A stretch of 64,000 bases of DNA, taken from Verrucomicrobiales bacterium. GTDB taxonomy: Bacteria; Verrucomicrobiota; Verrucomicrobiia; Limisphaerales; UBA11320. Both the position numbers and the translations under genes were made by a program. The notes under the pieces were generated by a model. That model was not told where the DNA came from and did no database searches. It worked only from the letters and a program-made list of their open reading frames with translations. Location of the stretch: positions 1 to 64,000 of the forward strand of contig JAEUHE010000061.1 of the NCBI GenBank assembly GCA_016793885.1, given 5' to 3'. Positions 1 to 8,961 of this stretch are shown piece after piece. Position 1 is the first letter of the stretch. The number at the start of each line of letters is the position of its first letter.

Positions 1-54
1 CTCGAACCCAACTGGCTAAACCTAGGGGCATCTCCATGAGCGAACGCGACTCCA

Positions 55-71
55 ACTGCATGGATTGGGCT
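55..71 (+). repeat. 17-bp dispersed word, copy 1
   Basis: The 17-mer ACTGCATGGATTGGGCT occurs here and again, identically, at 2239-2255, so it brackets the serine hydrolase gene. A one-base-shorter version (289-304) forms the right arm of the palindromic insert at 271-304. The function is unknown; it looks like one arm of a dispersed hairpin element. Confidence 0.7.
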
Positions 72-101
72 TCAGGCGGAAAGGGCGACGTATGCAGAAG
101 C

Positions 102-369
102 GAGCCCGAAGTTTTCTACTCGGCCCCCCCGGTAAGCTCTCACCCCACGGGTCATGGCGCACGCGGCCCCCACTGAAGTGGGAACTCCATGCCTCCGAGC
201 CTGAGGTTTTTCTAGCCCCCCCGGTAAGCTCTCACCCTACGGGGCATGGCGCACGCGACCCCCACTAAAGCCCAATCCATGCCGCCCTACTGCATGGATT
301 GGCTAAAGTGGGAACTCCATACCTCCGAGCCTGTGGTTTTCTAGCCCGTCCACGGTAAAGCTCTGTAGC
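102..369. repeat. Imperfect ~95-bp tandem repeat, about 2.5 copies
   Basis: Copy 1 spans 102-196, copy 2 spans 197-326 and a partial copy 3 spans 327-369. Each begins GAGCC(T/C)G(A/T)(A/G)G followed by a T-run, then a C-run, GGTAAGCTCTCACCC, CATGGCGCACGCG and AAGTGGGAACTCCAT. Copy 2 is longer only because the 271-304 palindrome is inserted in it. The region 1-416 has no convincing gene; short reading frames through it merely read the repeat. The role is unknown. Confidence 0.75.
271..304. mobile_element. 34-bp palindromic insert with apparent 4-bp target duplication
   Basis: CCAATCCATGC (272-282) pairs with GCATGGATTGG (292-302) around a 9-nt loop. AAAG stands on both sides (267-270 and 305-308). 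The uninterrupted repeat copy has a single GAAG at the same place (175-178). Subtracting the palindrome plus one AAAG restores the repeat unit. This is what insertion of a tiny palindromic element with target-site duplication would leave. It encodes nothing, so any mobility must come from elsewhere. Mobile origin is an inference from two aligned copies. Confidence 0.5.
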
Positions 370-416
370 TTCCCTGATTCGTTGACTTTCGGTGGCCAGG
401 CAGGAGTATTCCGCAC

Positions 417-2027
417 ATGGCAACCGACATACTTCGCCGACGCTTAGCTGTTCACCCATTGCACTGGTTCGGTCACATGTTCAGTCTTGGTTTTACCTGC
501 ATTTGGATGGCTGCAGCGATCCAAATGCGGTGTGTCGGCGCTTCGCCCGCTTCTTACGTGCAGCCCCGTTTCACCGATCCTCAACGGCTGCAAAAAATTC
601 GAGTCGTGTTGCCCGAGATCGATGAATGGTTTAGCTCTTTCTCGAAGACGGAACACCTTCCGGGCGTGGTGTACGGCGTGGTGGTCGATGGCGAGCTCAT
701 CCACCACGCCGAGCTCGGACTAGCCAACCTGGAACGCAAGATCAAGTGTGGCCCGGACACGGGATTTCGCATCGCATCGATGTCGAAAAGCTTCGTCTGT
801 CTCGCGGTCTTTCGCCTGCGCGACGATCGTAAGCTGGGGCTGGATGATGCGGTTGAAAAGTATCTGCCCGAGCTGCGAAAGGTTCAACTACCGACGACGG
901 ATTCCCCGAGGATCACCATCCGGAATCTCATGACCATGACCACCGGCTTGCCGGAGGACAATCCTTGGGGCGATCGGCAGCTCGAAATTTCCCAGGAGGC
1001 GCTGCGCACGTTCGTCCGCGGCGGCTTGTCGTTCTCTAACCCTCCCGGACAGGAGTATGAGTATAGCAATCTGGGCTATGTGCTGCTTGGTCAGGTCATC
1101 GCGAAAGCCTCCGGGATGTCTTTTCAGAAATACATCAACACCCGGTTGCTGCGACCGTTGGGCATGACCAACACCTGGTGGGAGTTTGCAGATGTTCCCC
1201 CGGATGCCTTGGCCCAGGGCTACCGTTGGGAGCACAACGCCTGGATACCCGAGCCTATCTTGCACGATGGTGAAGGCGCCGCGTGTGGCGGGCTGATTAC
1301 AACGCTCAACGATTTTGCCAAATACATGCGCTTTCACTTGGACGCCTGGCCAGCCCGGGATGGCGCTGAGCTAGGACCGATCCGACGGTCCACTGTTCGC
1401 GAAATGCAGAAGCCCTATGTGGTTTCTCGAGTAGGTGCCCAGGAGACGCTGCTGGACGGCGTCACACCGAATCCCAGCGTTGGTTTTTACGGCAACGGTT
1501 TAGGCTGGTCGATCGATAGCCGCAAGCTCGTGACCTTGGCCCACACGGGAGGCTTGCCTGGCTACGGCAGCCATTTCCGATTTCTCCCTGACTATGGGGT
1601 AGGGGTGTACGCCTTTGCGAATCGCACCTATGCTCCCGCTGCGCGGGCGTGCAGTAAGGCGCTGAATCTTCTGGTCGAGCGTGCGGAACTAAAGCCGCGG
1701 AGCGTTGTGGCTCCAGGTCTGCTTCAGACACGAGCGACCCAGGTCGCCGAGATGATCACTCATTGGCACCCCAAGCTGGAGGGAGAGATTGTCGCGGAGA
1801 ATTTCTTCCTGGATCAAGCTCGAGCGGATCGAATGGCGGTTTCCCGCGATGTTCTGGGCAAGCTCGGTAAGATTCTCTCCATCCAACCAATCGTGCCCGA
1901 GAATCAACTGCGAGGCACCTTCAAGATGATCGGCGAGAATGGTCACATTCATGTTCATTTTACCCTGACCCCCGAGAAGAATCCAACGGTCCAGCAACTC
2001 GACCTGACTTTCGTGCCGAAGCCCTAA
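417..2027 (+). CDS. Secreted serine hydrolase, class C beta-lactamase/PBP4*-like fold
   Basis: Predicted serine hydrolase of the beta-lactamase (class C)/D-aminopeptidase/esterase superfamily, 536 aa. The three active-site motifs are visible: SxxK at S121-M-S-K124, YxN at Y216-S-N218, and HTGG at 376-379 in place of KTG. The N-terminus has arginines (res 7-9) followed by a hydrophobic stretch (about 21-36), so export to the periplasm is likely. AGGAG at 402-406, ten bases upstream, favours the ATG at 417; an ATG at 477 would also give a signal peptide but lacks a ribosome site. The C-terminal ~120 residues after HTGG are an accessory domain I cannot name. The substrate is not predictable; many such proteins are peptidases or esterases rather than antibiotic-resistance enzymes. 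The gene stands alone, followed by a strong hairpin. Confidence 0.88.
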   Translation: MATDILRRRLAVHPLHWFGHMFSLGFTCIWMAAAIQMRCVGASPASYVQPRFTDPQRLQKIRVVLPEIDEWFSSFSKTEHLPGVVYGVVVDGELIHHAELGLANLERKIKCGPDTGFRIASMSKSFVCLAVFRLRDDRKLGLDDAVEKYLPELRKVQLPTTDSPRITIRNLMTMTTGLPEDNPWGDRQLEISQEALRTFVRGGLSFSNPPGQEYEYSNLGYVLLGQVIAKASGMSFQKYINTRLLRPLGMTNTWWEFADVPPDALAQGYRWEHNAWIPEPILHDGEGAACGGLITTLNDFAKYMRFHLDAWPARDGAELGPIRRSTVREMQKPYVVSRVGAQETLLDGVTPNPSVGFYGNGLGWSIDSRKLVTLAHTGGLPGYGSHFRFLPDYGVGVYAFANRTYAPAARACSKALNLLVERAELKPRSVVAPGLLQTRATQVAEMITHWHPKLEGEIVAENFFLDQARADRMAVSRDVLGKLGKILSIQPIVPENQLRGTFKMIGENGHIHVHFTLTPEKNPTVQQLDLTFVPKP

Positions 2028-2034
2028 GGACCTG

Positions 2035-2066
2035 CCTTTCCCCCTTCGTTGACGAAGGAGGGAAGG
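2035..2066 (+). terminator. Strong hairpin after the serine hydrolase gene
   Basis: 2035-2049 pairs with 2052-2066 (15 positions, one mismatch and one G-U), tip TG, 8 nt after the stop codon. No long T-tract follows, so it may be a terminator or an mRNA-stabilising hairpin. Confidence 0.55.
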
Positions 2067-2227
2067 GGATGCGGGCGGGGCCAAATGCCCTCGCTAGACA
2101 CAACCCGCTACATAGGGAGCGGCCCAAGCCTTCTTGGACTTCTCCTTCGTTCTTCGTCGCTTACGTATTTAGTGCAATACGCTCGCTCCTCACGCCTCGG
2201 TTTTCGCAAAAACCTGCTGCGCAACCG

Positions 2228-2255
2228 CATGCAGTCGTACTGCATGGATTGGGCT
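2228..2255 (+). repeat. 17-bp dispersed word, copy 2, with its own hairpin
   Basis: Contains the same ACTGCATGGATTGGGCT (2239-2255) as 55-71. Here CATGCAGT (2228-2235) and ACTGCATG (2239-2246) form a perfect 8-bp stem with a 3-nt loop. The element lies just past the 3' end of the minus-strand gene that ends at 2270. The rest of 2067-2269 shows nothing else I can name. Confidence 0.6.
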
Positions 2256-2269
2256 ACAGGGGGGATGGG

Positions 2270-5200
2270 TCAGTTCTGCTTCCGTAGACGATAGTGCCTG
2301 ACTCGATCAAGGGAACGGTTGGTCAGAACCCATTGCTGATTCTGCAGCACGGGGAGCTGTCTGACTGGACGCCAGAGGTTGGTGTTCGAAAGACTGTCCG
2401 TAAACTCCAGCACATAGTTTGAACCGACATCCGGCCATCCTAATGCGAGACTCACCAAAGGCACCGTGTTCGTTTCGAGAGTTGGCGCGCCCAGGGGCCC
2501 TGTGGCAACGGTCAACCGACTGACGGGATCCACGCGCGATTCCAGTAACTCCAGCCTCGGTGGTGGTGGCAGCCGGTAGGCTGGAGCGAGCAGGGTTAAG
2601 ATCGCTCCATCGACTTTCAGGTCATGATCACCCATTCCCCCATCTCGCACGGTCACCAGGAACTTAATGCCCTCCCCCGCCGAGATGGACACGGATCCGG
2701 ACGGCAACTCGTACCAATGCGGCTGGGGATCCGTCGAGGTTGGGCCGAATGCGAATACGGTGGAGCAGGACACCGGCGAATGGATTCGGTTCGTCAGCAC
2801 CACGTCACTTCCCGGAGACAGCCCGCGGACCCCGACTTGAAGAGCCCCGATCGGGAAGGAATACCCTGAGGGAAGCTGTCCAGAGTGGGGAAGTCTCAGC
2901 GGTGCAACCCCTCTGAATGCGAGCTCGGCTCTGGCGGACAGCGTGATCCAGTCTCCGCTGAGGCCAGGCAGCGAAACCACATTGGCTTGCTGAGAATCCA
3001 AACGCCCATCCCCGTCGCCGTCCCCCTTCGCGATCGTGACATCCGCCAGGGCGACCTGCAGGGCCAATGGTGCGGGCGAGGGTGAGCTCGGGGACGGTAC
3101 CTGGTTCTCCACGTCATCGCTCGCGCCGTCCTGCTCCTCATCGGTCGGACCCTGGACCATCACGCTCGGTGAAACCTCTGAGGTGTTGCCATCGGGATCG
3201 ATGGCGATGGTTGAGATGTATTGTCCGGCGGATAAATCGCCGGTATGTCGGGCTACGAAGGGCGTGGGACGGTCGGGAGACGTGGGTACCTCGATGCTTC
3301 CAAAGAAATTCTCGGGATTAGATGTTCCGGTTCGACCCACGTAGATTTCGATCCGCATCTCCACTGGATCTCTCGTCGCGCTCAGCTGCCCGGTCAATGC
3401 CAGGTGCGACCCGGAGAGCACCGCCGCCTCCAAGGTTGGGAAATTCAGCAACGTGTTGGGGCCGTCGTCCAGGTCTCCCTCGTCGTTGGTAGCGCTGAGG
3501 CTCCCATCCTCGTTGCCGACACCGCGCAGAGAAATCGCAAAACCGGTATTGTCAATTAGGTCATTCCTACTGATGGCATTTCCTAGGCCTGAAACAATAT
3601 GCACCGCCGCCATGCGAGACGCTGGTTCGCCTGCGCGTCCGTTCCAGGAAATCTCATTGTCGACGATATCGAGGCCATCGACCGGCTCACCATTCCCTCC
3701 CACGCGGATGCCTTCGAAGAGTTGGTGGCTGATGAGGTTCCGGCGGATCAGGGCGCCGTCGCTGCCGCTATTGACTACAATGCCCACATACTGGTTCCGG
3801 TTCCCCGGCGAGAATTGATACTTCTCGGTGTCACCAATGGAGTTCTCCTCGATAGTCAGCTCTTGAGCATCCCGGCAGCTAATCCCGTAGCCGTTGAACA
3901 TCAGTAAATTGCCTGCGCCCTGCGCACCAATTTGATTTCCCAGTCCTTCGACGGAGATCCCCACCTCATTTCCCAGGTTGCCGCCATCGAAACCCACGCC
4001 AATCTGGTTTCCCAGGACACGATTGTCCTGCCCTGAAACCGCTATCCCAACGAGGCTGTTGCAGACGATGTTCATTCCCTTCGGATTCTCCGCAGAGTCA
4101 CCTATCCAGTTGCCGTTGGATTGAACGAAAATCCCTATCATCATGAGCCCACCGGAATCCGATGTGCTATCCGTGCCATTCGCAGCGACACCGATATAGT
4201 TGCCTTGGACAATGGTCTCGTCGGCACCTTCCGCCAAAATGAGCGCAGTTCCAGAATACAACGTCACGTCGGGATCAACCTCGGACTCCGCAGCAGTCAC
4301 CGTGTCAACAATCCGGGCGCCGTTGTCCGTTCCGGCGATCAGGTTGCCGGAATCGATGCCCCCGATCTGGTTGCCAGCCCCCGTGACCAAAATTCCACCA
4401 CCTTTGGTGAAGTTCTCCCAGTCGTCGGAAGTAATCCCGTTCGCTCGGGATAGCATTCCGGTGACGTCGGTGCCGATGTAACAGCGAACGACTGCCCCAT
4501 CATTGCCATGTAGTTCCAGTCCATAGGAGGGAAACCATTGGATCACCAACCCGGCGATCACGCACCCGCCCGCTTCCACCACCAGACCACTGGCGGTTTG
4601 ATCCTGTCCGACCGGGGCCGGGGAGATGTTTTCGCCGGAGAGCACCACGGATGGATTCCGGTTGGCCTTGTCCTTCTGGGTGAACCCTTCGATGATGGTC
4701 TGCGAGGTCAGTGGGGGCAGTGGGGTTTTAGGAGCGATGATCGCTGGATCGAGACGATCGCCATTCGCATCCTTGATGGCGAATTGGATCGCCTTCACAC
4801 CCTCCAGATTGTTCGCCACCTGAATTGCCGCCCTCAGCGTGCATTCCTGGGTTCCGTCCGGCAGTTTACGGCCGGTATCGCAGCAGCAGTCGGTCGGATC
4901 CTTGTCGGGAAGGTCGGCCTCCGAGTTGACCACCAATTTCGCTGCGGAGATGGAATTCGCCTGCACGGTATCGAGGATCTCTCCGGGTTCCTTTTCACTG
5001 CTCAAGGCCAGTCGCGAGCGGAAATAGGATTGTTGATCGACGTTGGTCTGAGCCATTGCCACGACGAGGGAGTGGAACTTGCCTGGGGCCAGCGGGGGTA
5101 GCAGATAACCGACGGGAGATCTGATTTCTGCGGTGATGTTTTTGGTATCCAGAAAATAGAGCACTACCCAGTCATTCGATCCCGTCTCTGTGGAGGCAAT

Positions 5201-6811
5201 GCGATAGGATTGGGGCGACAAGGTGTCATTTTGGACGCGGACATCAAACTGAGAAATCCCGGCGGCACCGACTATATTCGTGCGGCTTTGGCGGCCGGAA
5301 GGCGTTTTCTGGTAAACGTCGTCCGCTCCGAACGCGGGGCGACTCTCCGCCGCGGTCTTGATCCAAAGATCCCCGAGGACAGTGACCTTGACCGACTGTC
5401 GCGCCGTGACAGTGGAGACCTGGCCCGCGCCATCCTTCACTAGGATGGTACTGACCAGGCGCGATTCCCCTTGCTCTCCGGCCTCCACTGGAATGGTGAA
5501 GGTGCGTTCCGGCGCCCCTGGCGTGAGGAGCACCGGCCCGGGAAGAGGAATCGAACTGACCCGGAGCACATTGGTTTGTTCCGCCCGCAGAACGACATCC
5601 TTAAATTCGACGGTCCGTGCGGTGGTCTCCCGGAGGCTCAGTTTGATGGTGGCTTCAAACCGTTTGCCGGAGGCGTATTGAAGGCTCGGAGTGGTGATCT
5701 GAATTGCCACCCCGCTGGTGTTGAGCAGCGCATACTGAATGTTGTTGGCGACGAACCCATTGACCGGTCTGATGCTGCCATCACGCTCGCGCACGAACGT
5801 GCCTTGCAGGCTCGCTGGATCGGTTGAATTGCGGGTTTGCGTGAGATAGAGGCGTCCTTCGTCATCCCACGCGCCGGGCCAACTCGTTCGGAGAGTCGTG
5901 TCCAAGAACGGGCTTGGATTCAGATGCTGGGTGACCGGGGCGGCAAGGCCCCCTGAGGAGGGAATCAAGCCGGTGTTGAGCTCGAGGTACTTCCATCCGG
6001 TCGTGATTCCGGTGCCTGGCATGGGATACGTGTGCCAGCGGATAACTCCGTAGTTTCCAGCAATCTGAGTTCCATCGGGCGACCACACCGGAGCAACGAA
6101 GGAGGTTTTCGAGGTCGCGTAGGACGTGTAGGTGGTGTTGTTGTTCGGACCCCCCTTGAATTTGCCCACCTCCACGCTGATATGCGACGGGTCGAAGAGC
6201 TGACGTTTCGCGCCAGTGGCGACATTCAATGCAAAAACCGAACCCACTGGGCTCTTCCTCGGACAGGCCTCGTACTGTTGATCGAAGAACTCGCACCCGA
6301 TTTCGTCAACGAACGCCGTCCCCGTGATTCCGATCTCCGTTTGGTCTGGTGACCAGGTCGGCCGCGGATAGGGCATAAACCGATAGATGTCCGGGAACGT
6401 CTTGACCACGGCTCCCTCGGCTGTGAGCACCAGCAAATCACCTTCCAGATCGAGCAGTGCCACCAAATCTCCGCGGGGTGACCAGGCGGGAACTCTGGAC
6501 CGGGCGCGGAAGAGTCGAGGATTCCGACCACGGACATCGGAGAGGAAGACATTGTTGTTGAACACGTAGAGCACGCGAGTGCCGTCCGGAGACACATTGG
6601 CTTCCGACACATTCTGAAACCACCAGCGCCATCGGCTGGTTTCGAAACTCCAGATGGCCGTGCCGCCGTTCGTGGAGCCGGTTTGGTCCGCTCGCGCATC
6701 GAACATCAACACCCGCTCCTGGCCGCGAAGCGGCAGCGCAGGTCCGCACCAACCAAGCACCACGATCATCCACGCCGTCCACCGCAGAGTCGGATATTTC
6801 CAGGTACGCAT
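2270..6811 (-). CDS. Large secreted protein: PD40-like propeller, CSLREA domain, right-handed beta-helix
   Basis: 1513 aa with an N-terminal signal peptide (hydrophobic about res 12-30, ending ALPLRGQ). The first ~340 residues have repeated 'SPDGT' strands (VSPDGTRV, WSPDQTEI, WSPDGTQI) typical of TolB/PD40 propellers. A Cys-rich segment ending ECTLRAAIQVAN (around res 660) matches the CSLREA domain, which usually precedes a parallel beta-helix. About res 690-1110 are Gly/Asn-rich repeats (GNxIG, GNQIG) typical of that helix. The C-terminus has a short module ending HYRLRKQN that recurs in other proteins of this window. The role is probably extracellular or cell-surface binding; no catalytic residues were recognised. 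ATG at 6811 was chosen as the start because it directly precedes the signal peptide; no ribosome site is visible. Confidence 0.85.
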   Translation of the reverse strand: MRTWKYPTLRWTAWMIVVLGWCGPALPLRGQERVLMFDARADQTGSTNGGTAIWSFETSRWRWWFQNVSEANVSPDGTRVLYVFNNNVFLSDVRGRNPRLFRARSRVPAWSPRGDLVALLDLEGDLLVLTAEGAVVKTFPDIYRFMPYPRPTWSPDQTEIGITGTAFVDEIGCEFFDQQYEACPRKSPVGSVFALNVATGAKRQLFDPSHISVEVGKFKGGPNNNTTYTSYATSKTSFVAPVWSPDGTQIAGNYGVIRWHTYPMPGTGITTGWKYLELNTGLIPSSGGLAAPVTQHLNPSPFLDTTLRTSWPGAWDDEGRLYLTQTRNSTDPASLQGTFVRERDGSIRPVNGFVANNIQYALLNTSGVAIQITTPSLQYASGKRFEATIKLSLRETTARTVEFKDVVLRAEQTNVLRVSSIPLPGPVLLTPGAPERTFTIPVEAGEQGESRLVSTILVKDGAGQVSTVTARQSVKVTVLGDLWIKTAAESRPAFGADDVYQKTPSGRQSRTNIVGAAGISQFDVRVQNDTLSPQSYRIASTETGSNDWVVLYFLDTKNITAEIRSPVGYLLPPLAPGKFHSLVVAMAQTNVDQQSYFRSRLALSSEKEPGEILDTVQANSISAAKLVVNSEADLPDKDPTDCCCDTGRKLPDGTQECTLRAAIQVANNLEGVKAIQFAIKDANGDRLDPAIIAPKTPLPPLTSQTIIEGFTQKDKANRNPSVVLSGENISPAPVGQDQTASGLVVEAGGCVIAGLVIQWFPSYGLELHGNDGAVVRCYIGTDVTGMLSRANGITSDDWENFTKGGGILVTGAGNQIGGIDSGNLIAGTDNGARIVDTVTAAESEVDPDVTLYSGTALILAEGADETIVQGNYIGVAANGTDSTSDSGGLMMIGIFVQSNGNWIGDSAENPKGMNIVCNSLVGIAVSGQDNRVLGNQIGVGFDGGNLGNEVGISVEGLGNQIGAQGAGNLLMFNGYGISCRDAQELTIEENSIGDTEKYQFSPGNRNQYVGIVVNSGSDGALIRRNLISHQLFEGIRVGGNGEPVDGLDIVDNEISWNGRAGEPASRMAAVHIVSGLGNAISRNDLIDNTGFAISLRGVGNEDGSLSATNDEGDLDDGPNTLLNFPTLEAAVLSGSHLALTGQLSATRDPVEMRIEIYVGRTGTSNPENFFGSIEVPTSPDRPTPFVARHTGDLSAGQYISTIAIDPDGNTSEVSPSVMVQGPTDEEQDGASDDVENQVPSPSSPSPAPLALQVALADVTIAKGDGDGDGRLDSQQANVVSLPGLSGDWITLSARAELAFRGVAPLRLPHSGQLPSGYSFPIGALQVGVRGLSPGSDVVLTNRIHSPVSCSTVFAFGPTSTDPQPHWYELPSGSVSISAGEGIKFLVTVRDGGMGDHDLKVDGAILTLLAPAYRLPPPPRLELLESRVDPVSRLTVATGPLGAPTLETNTVPLVSLALGWPDVGSNYVLEFTDSLSNTNLWRPVRQLPVLQNQQWVLTNRSLDRVRHYRLRKQN

Positions 6812-6840
6812 AGGAATGATGGTATCGTGAACCGATTCGT

Positions 6841-6855
6841 AGGATTTACAATCCT
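6841..6855. promoter_or_regulatory. Small palindrome upstream of the propeller/beta-helix gene
   Basis: AGGATT-tac-AATCCT is a perfect 6-3-6 palindrome, 30 bp upstream of the start codon at 6811. It could be an operator or a small transcript hairpin. No convincing -35/-10 pair was found with it. Confidence 0.3.
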
Positions 6856-6972
6856 GAAGAGCGGGTGAAACAGCTATTGCTCACGGGGGCTTCTGCGGTT
6901 CCGAGGCCTTCTCACGTTCCGCCTTCATTTTCGACTACAGCGTGACAAGCGGCTCCCCCACGGAGGTGCAGG

Positions 6973-7938
6973 CTAGCGCTTGGTGACTCGAAAGAACCGA
7001 GCTCTTTGTTCGGGCGAGACCGAGAAGGTCATCGTTCCTCCGGTTCCGATCAGCGTCTGGAGCAGTTGCCACGTCGGGCTGTTGACATCGTCCTTCTGTT
7101 CCACATCGTAGCGCGCCTGCGACTCCGTGGGAAAGTTCCATTCGAGTAGACCTTCTTTCCGCTCGGGGCCGCTTAGCCGCAACTCGGTCTGACTCTCGCT
7201 GACCACGAATTGGGAGTTTGCCACTGCCGCTGATGAGAAGTTCGGCTGCCATCGCAGCCCGGCAGGCGTCCCGATGAAAACCTTTTGGGCCGCTGCACCG
7301 GCGAGATTGTAAGCGATGGAGACCTGGTTCAAACCCGGCAGCAGGTTGAAGGTGGGGGTGTATTCAACAGCGGAACCGGGCAACTGGACGAACCCTTCAT
7401 CAGGATAGGATCCGACCTCGGGACGAAGGCTCACCCCGATTTGATTCGCTTCGGCGGGCCCTGTGAACCGTAGGGTAGGAGTGACGGATATGCCGGTGGC
7501 ATCCAAAGCCGGGAAGAGGAGGGCTGCACTGGGCAGGTCCGCCTCAGAGAAGCCATCGGACGTTACTTCGAACGGGTATTCTCCCAGCGGTGTGCCAAAC
7601 ACCGTCTCAGAAATGGTCCACGTTCCGAACATCGAGCTGGCTGCTTGATCGAAGGAGGTGAATAAAAGTCCGAACGCTCCATGGGTGGATTCCATACTGA
7701 CCACCAGGGTCAGTGATCCATCCGGAGAGGTGAGCTGATAACCATCGACCAGGTCATCGAAGTCATCTGGGGCGGCGTCGAGGGACACGCCGACCCCGTA
7801 TCCCACCGGTTCAGCCCCTTGGGAGTAACTGGAGACATCGAGGAAGAACTGAAGGCCTTGCACCGGCACGGCGGCGAGGGTCAGTGCGAGAAGGCTGCAG
7901 ACAGGCTTAGCAAGATGCTGGCTTCGAGAAAGGCTCAT
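6973..7938 (-). CDS. Secreted protein of unknown function with terminal FFRV-type module
   Basis: 321 aa from the chosen ATG at 7938; an ATG at 7983 would add 15 residues and would place charged/polar sequence before the signal peptide. The N-terminus after MSLSRSQ is a clear signal peptide (PVCSLLALTLAAVPVQG). The body is beta-rich and low in Cys and resembles uncharacterised secreted verrucomicrobial proteins. The last ~50 residues (YDVEQKDD...W...RARFFRVTKR) belong to the module also seen in the proteins ending at 2270 and 36021 and near the N-terminus of the subtilase. There is no PEP-CTERM signal. It lies 161 bp upstream of the 2270-6811 gene on the same strand, so the two could be co-transcribed. 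I do not recognise an enzymatic function. Confidence 0.75.
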   Translation of the reverse strand: MSLSRSQHLAKPVCSLLALTLAAVPVQGLQFFLDVSSYSQGAEPVGYGVGVSLDAAPDDFDDLVDGYQLTSPDGSLTLVVSMESTHGAFGLLFTSFDQAASSMFGTWTISETVFGTPLGEYPFEVTSDGFSEADLPSAALLFPALDATGISVTPTLRFTGPAEANQIGVSLRPEVGSYPDEGFVQLPGSAVEYTPTFNLLPGLNQVSIAYNLAGAAAQKVFIGTPAGLRWQPNFSSAAVANSQFVVSESQTELRLSGPERKEGLLEWNFPTESQARYDVEQKDDVNSPTWQLLQTLIGTGGTMTFSVSPEQRARFFRVTKR

Positions 7939-8259
7939 AATTGATATCAAGAGTTTTGCGCATCCTTGCTGAGACACTAGCATCCTAGCTACTTGCCACC
8001 TGCCAAATCAAGGTTCTTGAACGGCGGGTTCGCGGGGCTTGACCGCGTCATTTTGTGATCAACCAAACCTCGGAGACCTCGCACCCGTAACCATTGCCGG
8101 ACAAGCCAGGTTCGCGATGCCAACGGCTCCTGGTTCAGTTACAGACGAAAGGTTACCCCCGATGAGGACCTCTCGGCTCAGGATGGAACTCAGGTAGAGG
8201 TAGGCGAGGCGCTCGTGCCTCACGCTAACACTCCCGTCGGCTCCTACAGGATGCAGGGT
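7939..8259. other. 321-bp gap, no feature seen
   Basis: Separates two minus-strand genes. I see no RNA gene, strong hairpin or coding segment; it presumably holds the promoter of the 6973-7938 gene. Confidence 0.4.
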
Positions 8260-8811
8260 TCAGAACTTGAAGCTGAGCGCGAGCGAGTGGAGATCGAGGC
8301 CGGGGTTTCGGTCGCCCATGCCAGCATTGGACATGTGCTGCAATCGATAGGATAGCGACCAGCGATCGCTCAGATGCACGTTAAACCCGAGATGACTGGT
8401 GAACTGAAACGGAACGCCGAGATCAACGCCATCGAAACTGTCGCGACTGAGAATGGTGGGGGAGCTACCGATCACCAGATCCACGGGGATGCGCGCACAG
8501 TTCAGAATGAGGACCGGACCCAACGAACCTACAAAGCCTTTGTCTTCCTTGGACAGCCGCCCGAGCATTCCTGCTGAAGCATCGATCCCGGCCCGGAGAC
8601 TCCAATCCCGTCCGAATTCCAGCTGTCCCGGCAGCGCCCAGCGGGCGTAGGCCTCGGCCTGGTAAAAATGTTCGTCGATTCGGGTGGCGGAAAAGGCGGT
8701 TCGTATGCCGGCCATCTCCAGCCTCACCTTGCTGCCCGATTTCGGTTCCTCGGCCTTCGCTGTCACTGCCGCCGTCACCACCCACAAGCTGACTACCGTT
8801 GCAAATTTCAT
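8260..8811 (-). CDS. pagL-like: PagL-like lipid A 3-O-deacylase (acyloxyacyl hydrolase family)
   Basis: 183 aa from ATG 8811, which gives a clean signal peptide (MKFATVVSLWVVTAAVTAKA). An upstream in-frame ATG (8913) would add 34 non-signal residues. The C-terminal strand has the family hallmark H-M-S-N-A-G (H159, S161) followed by NPGLD and a terminal aromatic F, as in small beta-barrel outer-membrane proteins. PagL removes the 3-linked acyl chain of lipid A using a His-Ser-Glu triad. The acidic residue 12 positions after the Ser is Asp173 here rather than Glu. The role would be envelope remodelling at the outer membrane, which implies a lipid A-bearing Gram-negative cell. It is a single gene. 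PagL is the likely family, but the Asp makes activity uncertain. Confidence 0.75.
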   Translation of the reverse strand: MKFATVVSLWVVTAAVTAKAEEPKSGSKVRLEMAGIRTAFSATRIDEHFYQAEAYARWALPGQLEFGRDWSLRAGIDASAGMLGRLSKEDKGFVGSLGPVLILNCARIPVDLVIGSSPTILSRDSFDGVDLGVPFQFTSHLGFNVHLSDRWSLSYRLQHMSNAGMGDRNPGLDLHSLALSFKF

Positions 8812-8961
8812 TTCAAAGTCTGATCGCCATGAGTCCAAACCAGGCGATGGATAGAAGCGGATTTGGAGAATCTTGCAGCAAAAAAATGCACGATTTCCAT
8901 CTGCCGAGACCAAAGGCCAAGAAGGATAAACCCCCAGCTAATCTGATCTAAATTTTCAGAT

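Noticed and set aside
383-412. Possible promoter TTGACT - 18 nt - TATTCC before the serine hydrolase
   Set aside because: It would place transcription start at or after the ATG at 417 and would overlap the AGGAG ribosome site; accepted only if translation began at 477.
417-2027. Antibiotic-resistance beta-lactamase
   Set aside because: The fold motifs fit a broad serine hydrolase family with HTGG instead of KTG; nothing in the sequence or context points to resistance.
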